Source: Cercospora beticola
Lineage: Eukaryota; Ascomycota; Dothideomycetes; Mycosphaerellales; Mycosphaerellaceae
Assembly: GCF_033473495.1 (NCBI RefSeq)
Contig: NC_088941.1
Location: forward strand, 1,984,001 to 2,048,000
Direction of reading: 5' to 3'
Length of the DNA stretch: 64,000 nt
Part shown: in pieces, positions 20,608 through 30,644 of the stretch
Numbering within the stretch: the stretch's first letter is position 1
Layout: each line of letters starts with the position of its first letter
Translations under genes and position numbers: made by a program
The notes under the pieces: generated by a model
Told to the model about the DNA's origin: nothing
Databases searched by the model: none
The model's input: the letters and a program-made list of their open reading frames with translations, nothing else

Positions 20608-22489
20608 ATGACTTTAGACGACAATTACGATGACGATGAGGATGCAGAGCTCCATGGCGGCTCTGCGACGCGTGCTCCACGGTACGAGGCGGAAGATGTG
20701 TCTCCGACTTCTGAGAAGGAATTGAGAGGGTGGTATTCCTGTGGATTGGCGGCGGAGATTTTCGCGGTTTGTGGTGTTGGTAAGTCTGCCTCAACTTATG
20801 CAAGCTCAAGCTCTCTTGGTGGACTTAATTGCTTAGTCGTGAATGAGTATAGGTTCCTTTTCTCCTATTTTATTGGAACAACTTGCCAGAGAAGCTGGCG
20901 TATTGAGAGATGACGGAAAGACACCTTGTGTACCACAGCAACAGCAAGATGCTGCACCGGTCACGAGGTTGGCGAGTCTTGCAGTGCGGACTGTCTTCGA
21001 AACAGCCTCTTCCTCCCTGCGCCGAGACGCAGATGATGCAAAATCTCAATGCGTTGTTCGACCCTTTGGACGAGACATCGCTACGCCTTCTTTCGCGATG
21101 TATACCTTCTCGCTTGCGGTCTTCACGCAGGCTCTTGTGTTGATCTCTTTCAGTCCTGTGGCCGATTATGGAACCTACAGGAAACGACTCTTGCTTACAT
21201 TCGCATTTGTGGGCTCTGGAGCGACGATGGCCATGATTTTGGTCTCGCCTGGGATTTACCTTATTGGATCGCTATTGACGATCGTAGGTGTCGTCTGTCT
21301 GGGTTCGACATTTGTTCTGCTGAACTCGTACCTGCCGCTGCTGGCTGCGAATCATCCACAAGTGAGAGCGAAGCCTCGCGAGGATACCGGAGTCTATCTG
21401 GAAACCAAGAGTTCGACCTCGCCTGCATTGAAGCTGTCGACGCAAATTTCATCAAGAGGCGTGGGATTGGGCTATGCTGCTGCTGTCTCGACACAAGTGT
21501 TGAGTATAGGTCTGCTAGTGTTGCTGAAGAAAGCCCACTTCGTTGCTGAATCCACACCACTCCGGTTCGTACTGCTATTCGGAGGTATTTGCTGGTTCAC
21601 TCTCACACTCCCTGGTGCGACTTGGCTCCGAAATCGACCAGGTCCTCCTTTGCGAGCAATTGAGCCTTGGAAATCGAAACTGCCGGTCGCCATACAGCAC
21701 ATGACCTTTGCTTGGAAATCTGTTTGGACGACAGTGAGAACTGCTGCCAAGCTCCGTCAGACCTGGGTATTTCTGATCGCGTGGTTCTTGTTGTCAGATG
21801 CCATCGCCACTGTCAGTGGCACAGCGATCTTGTTTGCGCGCACAGAACTCCACATGGACACGATTCCGATTGCTCTGTTGTCCATCACTTCGATTGGCTC
21901 GGGCCTTGCTGGAGCTTTCGCGTGGCCTAAAATCTCGAAACGATACGGCCTGGAGACTAAACAAACAATCATCGCTTGCATGCTGCTGATGGAAATCATC
22001 CCGTTCTATGGTATGCTTGGGTTCGTGCCCTTCATCAAGTCTCTAGGCTTTTTGGGATTGCAACAAATTTGGGAGATATACCCTCTCGGATTCATCCACG
22101 GCTTTGTGATGGGTGGACTGTCATCGTACTGCCGAGCCTTCTATGGAGAGATCATTCCGCCTGGATCAGAGGCTGCTTTCTATGCCCTCTACGCGATCAC
22201 AGATAAGGGAAGCTCAGCTGTCGGACCTGCGATTGTCGGCGTGCTGATCGATAATGCTGGATCGATCCGGCCGGCTTTCATCTTTCTAGCTGTACTGATT
22301 GCCCTTCCGATCCCGCTAGTCTATATGGTCGACATGAGAAAAGGGAGGGAGGATGCGATCGCTCTGTCGCAGCATGCCGGATATAGCGGGATTGAACCAA
22401 TCAGGATGGAAGAATATGATCGTGTTGAAGAATATGATGTCGGAACTGGGCTGTTGAGGCGCGACGAAGCAGAAGACGTGGCGAGATGA
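20608..22489 (+). CDS. Atg22-like vacuolar amino-acid effluxer (MFS fold)
   Basis: Exons 20608-20779 and 20853-22489 give 602 residues; the 73-nt intron (GTAAGT to GTATAG) joins EIFAVCGVG to SFSPILLEQLARE. ATG 20608 is the first in-frame ATG. The join recreates the hallmark Atg22 start (GWYSCGLAAEIFAV then PILLEQLAREAGVL). About eleven to twelve hydrophobic segments follow, including MYTFSLAVFTQALVLISFSP and LFGGICWFTLTLPGATWL, with a polar loop near residues 240-275. The C-terminal tail is acidic. In yeast Atg22 exports amino acids from the vacuole after autophagic breakdown; fungi often have several paralogs, so I leave the exact gene symbol open. The neighbouring Vps18 also acts at the vacuole, but linkage may be chance. 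Confidence 0.85.
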
Positions 22490-22779
22490 GGCAGCGCTTC
22501 GCGTACCAGTGTCGATGGTGTCGTAAAGGTCTTTGAGCCACCCATTACTGTCAGGAGCATGAGAGGAAATCAATGTCCTTTCACGATGCAGCGCCGTATG
22601 CAAGTTGTCCTGCAGATCCCCATTTGTCATCCCGCAGGTATTGCCAATTTCGAGCTCCCATGCCTTGAGCTATGCATTCATATCTCATTTATCATAGCAT
22701 ATTCCATGCTTTCTTTCCAGTCCCATGCGCCTCGCTCAAACATGTACATAACGTCTCTTGTGGTATTCCGACACTCGTA

Positions 22780-23332
22780 TCACAAACCTAAACTCCTTCT
22801 CACGTCTCGCCTGACCCTTTCTTCGAACTCCGGTCTCCGCTCTCGCCACATCTTCGCCGCATCAATATTCGCTGGTGACTCGTCATTTGGCTCCGCAATC
22901 ATGCTCATGACAGATATCAAGATCTTCTCTACGCTTTGTATGGGACTCCATCGTTCTGAGGCGGATTCGTAGTGGTTCGGGTCGTCACCAGGAGGGTGCA
23001 GGATAGAGATACAGACTACGCCGTTGGGGTAGACTATTGGCGAGTGTCAGCAAGCACCCCACCTACGAGTCGAGGGCTTGTAAAGTACCATTTGGATGCC
23101 ATAGATCGCAAGTGAATTTCATGGTCGGCGGCATAAGAGGGTAGTCCTTGGGGAACTTGAGCTCTGCTGGAAAGACACCGCCTTCGAAAGGTGTCCCTTC
23201 CGGGCCTTGGATTATTGCTTCCCAGACGAAGAGATCATCTTCGTTGACGGGTCCAGCGGTGATGCCTTCGGGCGGGTCTACGGTGAGAGCTTTGTACTCC
23301 TGAAAGAGTCGTTTGGAAGCCACGGAGTTCAT
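22780..23332 (-). CDS. UBC7: Ubiquitin-conjugating enzyme E2, Ubc7/UBE2G type
   Basis: Exons 23089-23332 and 22780-23033 encode 165 residues, the length of yeast Ubc7. The 55-nt intron (GTACTT to CAATAG) splits the active-site region and splicing gives [19 protein letters not shown]. The catalytic cysteine is C89, the HPN motif is at 79-81, and the acidic insertion after the active site ([14 protein letters not shown]) is the mark of the Ubc7/Cdc34/UBE2G class. The E2 core ends in a helix with a basic tail ([12 protein letters not shown]) and no membrane anchor. Ubc7 works with the ER membrane E3 ligases Hrd1 and Doa10, tethered by Cue1, in ER-associated degradation. The gene is divergent from the AlkB-like gene at 23732 and convergent with the Atg22-like gene. 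Confidence 0.93.
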
Positions 23333-23731
23333 GGCGAGTTATATTCGATCTTTATGTCGCGGAGAGATGCGAACTGATCCCTAATAGACGTTGGACAACT
23401 GTCGTGAGTCGTCACTTACAGCAAGCACCGGCAAGCATGAGCCGAGATCGTCGGTGTCGGCACAAAACTTTCGCCGATCCGAAGCACTATTTCCAGTCGC
23501 CGACCACAACACGTCTTCCCTTCGCGCTCATCTCTTGCCGCCGGCTGCTAACTACTGTGCCTCATGCAAGCTATTTTGATCCCGGCAAGTGGAAATTGGA
23601 CTGTGAGGGCATACGTTGGAGTTGCTGCGTGCGGGGCTGCACAAGATGCTCGGCTACAGGAACATACATGCGTTCCGCTCTTACAAACCTGACTGACACT
23701 CACTCAAGTTGGCTACCTTGACCGGTCGAAG
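23333..23731. promoter_or_regulatory. Divergent promoter region, UBC7 / AlkB-like 1
   Basis: 399 bp between two divergent starts. It must contain both promoters unless one lies inside the other gene. No specific operator could be identified by eye. Confidence 0.5.
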
Positions 23732-24694
23732 ATGGAAGAAGGGCCACCTGCAAGTCTCCTTGGTTTCTATGAACTGATCAAGAGAACTCCACTGGGACAG
23801 CTCTTTGGTCACCCGAACGCGATTCAGCCGCCAGAATGCCGCTCGTCCATGCTGGCCCAAGAATCCATGCTACGACTGGCGCCTCAAACAATGGAGCAAA
23901 ACATTTCAAACTATCCTATGACGCCCAGATTCCAGGAAGCACTGTTTGAATTCAGAGGCGGCTTTTGCCCAATGTGCCCGCAGAGCGTGAAGCACATACA
24001 TGGCGTCCAGGGAGGCGGCGTCTTCAACATAGAAGGCATGCCCGGAGTGAGCGTCTATCCACGCTTGTTCGTCGAGAAGTCGATAGAGCGGAGACTTGTC
24101 GATGAGCTACTTGTTGGAGAGGAGAAGTTGAGCACGCTGCCTCCCGTTGCTGCGTCAGGTAATGCGGTTATTGGTGAGCCGAAGCCATTGCCAAAGAGCG
24201 TTGCCACATTCTTTGCTGGACTGTTCGATCTTCGGGAGCAGAGCGGCGCTTTGCAGATCTCCAATGCAGCTTACCCGTCAGATCTGAAGCCTGTTAATAG
24301 AGAAGGGGGACCTCAGCTCCTCGTTTCACTCGGCTGTGACTGTATACTGGTTCTCGGATCGGCCAGAGGCGATGATGAACCTGTGTTTGATCAACCCGCG
24401 AACTACTACGAGCGCACAAACTCGAAGTTGACGAATCCTCAGGAGCATGGTGGTCCTTTCCAAGGAGTAGCACGTCGAACTGGATATGCGGCTATTCTGT
24501 TACGATCAGGCGATGCGCTCACTCTCAGCGAAGAGGCTATTCGCACGTGGATTGGCATTGCTCAAGTCCTGGAAGGCACCTTCCCTTTCTCAGGAAAGGG
24601 GCGTGCGCACATTGCCAACAGAGCTACTGGGCATGATCCGGAAGCATTCCACATTCGACTGGAGACTCATCATGTGTTATTGCGAGCCTCTTAG
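23732..24694 (+). CDS. AlkB-fold-like protein, apparently without iron ligands (copy 1)
   Basis: 320 residues, single exon, ATG 23732. From residue 67 it reads FQEALFEFRGGFCPMC (CxxC at 79/82), then MPGVSVYPRLFVEK, SLGCDCILVLG at 199-209 and AAILLRSGDALTL at 253-265, followed by RTWIGIAQVLEGTFP. The last parts resemble the 2-oxoglutarate/iron dioxygenase core of AlkB/ALKBH1 proteins (LGCD, RSGD, W-x-G-I/V). The usual HxD pair before LGCD and the distal His are not there: the matching places read about DLK and W-I-G. If the relation is right, this is a catalytically dead member. It is a paralog of the next gene (25143), 448 bp downstream in the same orientation. No signal peptide. The exact role is unknown. 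Confidence 0.6.
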   Translation: MEEGPPASLLGFYELIKRTPLGQLFGHPNAIQPPECRSSMLAQESMLRLAPQTMEQNISNYPMTPRFQEALFEFRGGFCPMCPQSVKHIHGVQGGGVFNIEGMPGVSVYPRLFVEKSIERRLVDELLVGEEKLSTLPPVAASGNAVIGEPKPLPKSVATFFAGLFDLREQSGALQISNAAYPSDLKPVNREGGPQLLVSLGCDCILVLGSARGDDEPVFDQPANYYERTNSKLTNPQEHGGPFQGVARRTGYAAILLRSGDALTLSEEAIRTWIGIAQVLEGTFPFSGKGRAHIANRATGHDPEAFHIRLETHHVLLRAS

Positions 24695-25142
24695 TTTGTC
24701 AAAATTTATTCGAAACATTGTGCTATGTGCTCAATTTGTAATGGGACGGCGGAATTTCGACATTGACGTGTCTGCGTGTGCTAAGGTCAGGCTAGAGCAT
24801 GTCCGTCGCCAAGTGAAGAAGCTTTCTACGCCTTCAGAAGCATGCGAAGTTCTTTGGTGTACTCTGCTTTTCTTAAGCAAGGCCTATGTGCTGTGCCACA
24901 TACGTGATGCTGCGCCCTCTAGGTGCAAGCGCTAGCGCCTCACCGGTGCCAGGATCCATTTGATGGGCGCCTATCGGACCCGCACCACATATTCTCTTTG
25001 GCCCAACATGATCTGGATGTCTTTCCAACATTCAGTTTGCTACCCTTATCAGCAAATCCGACTGACGCTCTAAAGCAAAGGGATCTACTTACTGAAGTTT
25101 TTGCCAGTAATTCCCCTCGAGCATCGTCACCACTCTGCAAGC
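24695..25142. other. Intergenic between tandem paralogs
   Basis: 448 bp separating the two AlkB-like genes. No leftover coding fragment of a third copy was recognised. Confidence 0.5.
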
Positions 25143-26126
25143 ATGGCTGCAGATCCGATCAACAGAACGGCCGAACTTTGTGAGCTCCTCGCAAACACTG
25201 AGCTTGAGGACATGCTCCGCAGGCACTATATACTGGACCGGCGAGACTTTCCTGGAAGAGGTCCACCATCTGGACATCCCCTGGAAAGAGCTCGCAAGGA
25301 GACCATGAATCTCATGCAGAACTACCACAAACTACAAGAAGCGCTTTTTGATTTCAGGGGCGGCTACTGCGTTATGTGTCACTTGCCACCGGAGCGGCGT
25401 CATCTTAACAGAAAGCATGCACATGGCTGTCAGGGAACAGGTGTGCGCATGGTTAGGGACATTCCTGGGATGCTTCTCTACCCGAAGTTCTTGCAAGAGA
25501 AGAAAGTGCTCATGAAGCTGATTGATGAGGTGCTGCTGTCTCCCGAACACGACTTTCTGGGCGGCGGCAAAGGTTATCTTCCGACCGACGTAGCCGCTGT
25601 GATGGGAAGCATTTTCGATCTGGGATCGAGAAATGCTGTCACGCAGGTTTCGACACCAGATGAAATGATAGCTTTGGACTCGCCGTCACTGAACGACGAG
25701 GCATCACTACATGTCCCTCTCGGATGCGATGCTGTGCTTGTCATAGCTTTGCAGGACGAAGATCTTTGTCCACTACCTGGTGCGAGCGGAGGATCCAACT
25801 CCAGGACCCATTTCCGACCGCCTCCACAATCAATTCATTCTCACGATCCTCCCAAAGATGAGCCTGAGCCGTTGTACGCGATGGAGACCTCTGTCGTGAC
25901 AGGTCACAGAAGTGGAATGGCAGCTGTTCTGCTGCGTGCGGGAGACGTGATTACATTTACCGGTCCCGCACAGCGTGCATGGAAGGGGATCGCCAAAGTG
26001 GTGCCTGGAAGCTGGCCGGAATGGGAACACGAGTGGCCATGCTGGGGTGAGAGAGCTACTGAATCTGAAATCGAGACTCACAAGGGCTGCGTGAAAGGGA
26101 CTCATGTGGATCTCATCATCTCTTGA
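25143..26126 (+). CDS. AlkB-fold-like protein, apparently without iron ligands (copy 2)
   Basis: 327 residues, single exon, starting MAADPINRTAELCELL at ATG 25143. It is homologous to the gene at 23732: LQEALFDFRGGYCVMC (CxxC at 76/79), DIPGMLLYPKFLQEK at 106-120, VPLGCDAVLVIAL at 191-203, AAVLLRAGDVITFTGPAQRAW at 260-280, then KGIAKVVPGSWPEW. This copy matches the AlkB/ALKBH1 pattern better (GPxxRAW-x-G), but the distal His before G is Lys281 and the HxD His is missing (ALD at about 177-179). The two copies differ greatly outside these blocks, so the duplication is old. It converges with the Ayr1-like gene. Alternative: an unrelated double-stranded beta-helix family with a zinc-binding CxxC. 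Confidence 0.6.
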   Translation: MAADPINRTAELCELLANTELEDMLRRHYILDRRDFPGRGPPSGHPLERARKETMNLMQNYHKLQEALFDFRGGYCVMCHLPPERRHLNRKHAHGCQGTGVRMVRDIPGMLLYPKFLQEKKVLMKLIDEVLLSPEHDFLGGGKGYLPTDVAAVMGSIFDLGSRNAVTQVSTPDEMIALDSPSLNDEASLHVPLGCDAVLVIALQDEDLCPLPGASGGSNSRTHFRPPPQSIHSHDPPKDEPEPLYAMETSVVTGHRSGMAAVLLRAGDVITFTGPAQRAWKGIAKVVPGSWPEWEHEWPCWGERATESEIETHKGCVKGTHVDLIIS

Positions 26127-26280
26127 AAGATCAGCAAGACATGGCCGACACAGTCGAGGCGAAGGTAAGATTTTCCATCGCAAGATACCCAAATCATACA
26201 ATTGAAAGAGCTACGCTATGCTCAGTATGTCTCTGGTTCTCAACACTTTCTCTACCAAGCATCGTGCCGTAGATCGACTT

Positions 26281-27220
26281 TCACGACCTCATCTTCCTCG
26301 CAAACTCCTCCTTGATCAACTCATTCTGCTTCTCCGGTCCAGCCTTCAACATAAATCCGTCCTATCACATCCACATTAGCAAATTCGACCTCAAAGAGCC
26401 ATGAGTTTTTGAAAAGACTTACCCAAATCCAGGTCGGCATCCACCACTTCATATACACAAACAGCGGCGTAAGTGGTCCCACAAAAATCTTCCCATTCTT
26501 TCCACTCTCCACTTTATTCACCATCAACTTCGCATACTCTTCCACTTCCATTCCCGCCGGACGATTAGTTCCAGCTTTCCGCTCCTTCAACCACTGACCC
26601 AGAGGAGCATAATATGAAGTCGAAGGCAACTCAGTCAACTTCTCGTTTTCGTGAAGTTTTGTCTCGATGATTCCCGTCACGACAGTAATGACTCTGACGC
26701 CAAGAGGCTGGAGCTCTAATCGCATTGTCTCGCCAAGGTTGACGATTGCGGCTTTTGAGGCGCCATAAGCGCCTTGGAATGGGAGGTTTGTTTCTCCTGC
26801 GATGGAGGAATTGTTGAGGATTGCGGCGTTTGTGCCTTTGATGAGGAGAGGGAAGAAAGCTTTTGATGTGGCGAGAGGTGCGATGAGGTGGAGTTCGTAT
26901 TGTAGCCGAGCATCTGAGATTTCGGTGTCGAGGACTGGGCAGGTGAGGGATGTGCCGGCGTTGTTGAAGAGGATGTCGAGTTTGCCGTTTGTGAATTTGG
27001 AGACTTGCTCGACGCCAGTGGCGATAGATGATTCGGATGTGACGTCCAGTGTTATTGTGGTGACATTGGGCAGATATGTGAGTGTTGAAGGGATCTTGGA
27101 TGTGTTTCGTGCTGTGGCGAAGACTTGGTAGCCTCGCTTTTGGTATTCGAATGCGACTGCTGCGCCAACTCCGCCTTCTGAGCAGCCAGTGATGAGGATC
27201 GAACGTCTGTCGGCTGCCAT
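26281..27220 (-). CDS. Short-chain dehydrogenase, Ayr1-like (1-acyl-DHAP reductase family)
   Basis: Exons 26423-27220 and 26281-26361 encode 292 residues. The 61-nt phase-0 intron has GTAAGT, a GCTAAT branch site and GATAG; splicing gives WMPTWIWDGFMLKAG and a natural charged C-terminus ending KMRS. The cofactor motif TGCSEGGVG (11-19) with ATARN suits NADPH. NNAG is at 86-89, the catalytic Ser at 138/139, and YGASK gives Y152 and K156. The TGCS-x-GG-x-G form is typical of yeast Ayr1, which reduces 1-acyl-dihydroxyacetone phosphate at the ER and lipid droplets. Hydrophobic WWMPTWIW may anchor the C-terminal region to membrane. The substrate is inferred from family only, as many fungal paralogs are uncharacterised. 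Confidence 0.8.
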
Positions 27221-27656
27221 TGTGCTAGATGTGTTGTGTTGAATCTCAAGAATGGATGATTGTTGAGCAAGATTAGTTGGTCGCGGATGTGTAGAAGAGT
27301 GTGTTATGAGTATTAAAGCTCAAAACAAGACCTACTTTCGCCATCTTCATATCTACGAGGCCTCTCGCTTCACCGCATGTGCGAATGTCCAGACATATGG
27401 TGAGGTCGGAGCTTCGGCTTCGCTTTGCAGCAGGCGAAACGCTTCGGTCTTCGAAAAGTGCGGGCTCGGAATCCTGCGAGACTTTAAATTTGCGTCATAC
27501 ATCATAGCAACTTTCTCGACATCATCAAGATCTGCGAACGACTCTGGCCATCATTGTGCTGATCGCGCTTGAAAATGCGTGTTGGCCGCAGTCTGGAACA
27601 ATCTGCAATTGATAAATCGTTTTCAACAGAGAGAAAGATTAGATTGCTGCTCGCGA
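27221..27656. other. Intergenic, no gene seen
   Basis: 436 bp between the Ayr1-like start and the transporter 3' end, both minus strand. It holds the reductase promoter. No gene recognised. Confidence 0.5.
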
Positions 27657-29478
27657 TTATAAGACATATCTAAAGCCTTTGTTGTCGATCTCTGCGACAC
27701 GGTTAGCGAAACTTCCTGGAGCAGGACACTCTTCCTTTTGCGCTCTTACCTGTCATATCTTGCATGCCGCTCTCGATTGCAGCCCTCTCCTCGTCTTCTT
27801 TCGTCATACCTGAAGCGGCCAGGTCGCGATCCCTCTTTTGGTTGCTAGACCACATGTAAAAGTAGAGCACACACACAGCCGTCAACTTAACGCTGTATCC
27901 GACAAGCATGGCGATGTATGCCGAATGGTAGCCTGGAGACTCGTTGTCCTTGAATGTCTGTGGTCTGTTGAGAGAAGGTCAGCGCATGCCAGTACAGGGA
28001 CGTTCGTCAAATTGTAACACTCACCCGATGATGTTTCCGACACAGTATCCAGTGAAGATGATCGCGCCTGTCAATTGTTTCTTCGTGAAGCCTCCAATGT
28101 TACTGCTAATCATGGTTAAGGACATTGAGAAACCAAGTCCTTGGAAGTAGCAAAGCCAGATAGCGACTAGACGGCCCCACTTGTTGCTTTCTGGTAAGCC
28201 CACAAGCATCCCAGCTCCAAGGATACAGATCAAATTGGCAACAATCATGGTTGGGCATCTGATGTTTGGAAACTTTGAGCAGAGAAAGCCGCCGCCAAGC
28301 AGCGACAGGAACTGCACTGCTCCACCCGGGATCTATGCGTAATTCGGGTTAGCCATTGCATGCAAATAATCAATGACTGACAGAATTTCTCACCTGCAGG
28401 TACTGTGTGCCAAGCGTATCGAAACCGAAAGACTTGATGATCAACGATGTAAAGCTCGTCAGTGCCGAATTCGGAACTTGCGCACCAACCGCCATGATGA
28501 ACAGGATCCAAGTTTTCGGGTCCTGGATCGTTTGCAACGCTTGGTAGCGAGAGAAGTGCGAGTTCTTGACTCCTTGTCGGTTCTTTGCGACACGCTCTAC
28601 AGCAACGTAGCGTTCACGTGGCGTCAAGAACTTGGCCTTGGAGGGCAGATCTGGTAGCACAACTAGGGCAAGGATGCCTGCTGCGAAAGACCAGCTGCCA
28701 AAGATGAGAAAGATGTACATCCATCGGTCCAGGGATCCATTGATGTGGCCAACAGCGTATCCGATGAGTCCACCAAACATAGTCGCGATTCCATTCGTGC
28801 AGTAATATGCTTCGAGTCGAAGGGGCTGCTCGGCCGAAACATACCACATGCCCACCATGATTACAAAGCCCGGGTTAACAGGACTTTCGATCAAACCTAG
28901 CAGAAATCGATTGGTTGCAATGCCGGCGAAGCTCGTCGTTGCCGGTGTTGTCAGGAGGATAATGCCCCATGCCACGCAGGTACCAGCTGCATACGTTAGT
29001 CATCTGAGAGAGAGGGGCGGACGAACTGACGTACCAAGAAACTTGCCAATAGGAAGCTTCTGCATCAGTATTCCGCCAGGCCATTGTCCAGCGAGGTAGC
29101 CTATTAGTGAGGCCAAGTTAGTCACGCTATCAAAACCAGGTGCAACGATCATTTCGTACCAAAGTAGAAAATCGATGCTAGCCAGCTGTACTGGTCGCCA
29201 TGTAGATTTGTGCCTTTCTGTAGACCATACGCAGATGCATAATTGATGCCGTTCTTGTCCAGATACTGCAGCAGGTATAGGAGCCAGAGGATGGGCATCA
29301 AGCGCAAATCGATCTTGCGAAGCACTCGCTTCGACTCTGCAGGATCTATCGGCTCTTGCTCGTGCTGCCTGTAGACTTCATAGTTGTCGTCCACGTCTGA
29401 CGTAGCTGCCGAGGAAGCCTTCGTTGCGTGAACGCCTGTTGTCGGGAGGCCGTCCTTCGAGACATCCAAGTCGGCCAT
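27657..29478 (-). CDS. MFS transporter, DAL5/anion:cation symporter family
   Basis: Six exons on the minus strand: 29160-29478, 29035-29100, 28394-28986, 28025-28332, 27750-27964 and 27657-27691, joined in frame to 511 residues. All five introns are 48-61 nt and GT-AG. The N-terminus is acidic and cytoplasmic. The first membrane segment reads LRLMPILWLLYLLQYLDKNGI, the family signature. Later come GQWPGGILMQKLPIGKFL, the RFLLGLIESPVNPGF motif, a charged central loop, GAIIFTGYCVGNIIGPQTF and the typical end GMQDMTEIDNKGFRYVL. About twelve membrane segments are present. The family moves organic anions such as allantoate, nicotinate, pantothenate or sugar acids with protons; the substrate here is unknown. 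The gene is the last before the transposon block, whose edge lies about 560 bp upstream of its start. Confidence 0.9.
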
Positions 29479-30036
29479 CGTGGGAACTCAAATTGAGGAA
29501 GATACAGAACTGTTCACCACGTCCAGGAATGAGAAGAAGAAGATTTTGAAGACCCAGCAGCATAGCGTATTCCTTGCCGGCAACGTGTGCCGCACGTGTC
29601 TCGGCTCCATGGCCATGCAGTCGAACATTCTGCTATTCTGGAAAGCCGGGCGGTCGCCAGCTCATCTCTGAAGGGTATCGGTTCGGTTCATCGCCCAGAT
29701 CATCTTTACTGCAAGGGTCGCGGTTAAGCAAGAGCCAAGCCATGATTGGCTCTCCTGGGCGGTCGCGAGGTGATCGCATGCATCATGACCATTTAGCGCG
29801 ATGTCGTGCTTTCGCGTGCGAAATGCTGCAGTTTCTTTCTCGACTTATTTGTACAGAAATTGCTTCATTGGGGCCTTCTCAAGTCATAGAATCCACATGA
29901 AGCGGTATAGAAGTGGCGACATGGTGCGTCGCTTGGTATATCGCGTGTTGAGTAAGTGAACGAAGTTACGAAGTTGGGAAGAATGGAAGACAAGGGCGTG
30001 GGCGCGGAAGGTAGGTGTCCTGCCTGAGGCACTTAG
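29479..30036. other. Transporter promoter and block boundary
   Basis: 558 bp of normal composition between the transporter start and the TIR of the transposon block. No gene is recognised. The change to TA-rich sequence occurs within about 60 bp of the TIR. Confidence 0.6.
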
Positions 30037-30038
30037 TA

Positions 30039-30078
30039 GAAGTGTGCCCCACGTGACCCACAACCCCGCGTAAACCTA
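30039..30078 (+). repeat. Left terminal inverted repeat
   Basis: Matches the reverse complement of 59852-59891 in the outer 20 bp with one C/T difference and again at CGTAAACCTA; a middle stretch differs more. Preceded by TA. Confidence 0.8.
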
Positions 30079-30490
30079 TAGTTTCAGCGTTTCTCAATAT
30101 ATTTAATTATTAATTATACTACTATTATAGATACTATACTATAGGTACTAGACTAGCTTAGTAAATAAGATAAGCCGAATATTTCTATAGCTTTAAGGAA
30201 GTTTAAAGTAGACTATAGTACTCTTAGTAACTACTAGAATAGTAAGACTAGTAGTAGAGTAAATAAAGCTAAATCGTAATATATTCTTAACTACTTTTAA
30301 GAAATATCTTTTATTATATATATTAATAGATATATCTACTATAGAATACTTCTAACTCTATTAATAGTTCTTAATTTTATATACGAGATTAGTAGTTATA
30401 GGCCTAGAAATAACTAGATACTAAGATTTATAAAGAGGTAGTCTAATTAGATTACTTCTAAGTATTTTATACTAATCGAGTATTTATACT

Positions 30491-30644
30491 TACTACGTCT
30501 AGGACGAATAAGCTATAAGTAGTAAAGTATATATAGATTCTATATATCTACTAACTACTATCTAAAGGAGGTACTAGCCGCTAAGGTACCGGCCGCTAAG
30601 TATAGCTAGTATAGTAGCAGCGGCTATATAGTTATACTATAATA
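30491..30644 (-). repeat. LTR of Gypsy A (3' side)
   Basis: 154 bp, begins TACTACGTCT (TG lost to TA) and ends CTATAATA. It contains a short tandem duplication of GGTACCGGCCGCTAA. Aligns without gaps to 50019-50172, nearly all differences being transitions. Confidence 0.85.

Noticed and set aside
25143..29478. Secondary-metabolite gene cluster made of reductase, transporter and AlkB-like genes
   Set aside because: No backbone synthase or pathway regulator is next to them, and Ayr1-like and DAL5-type genes are common single genes.
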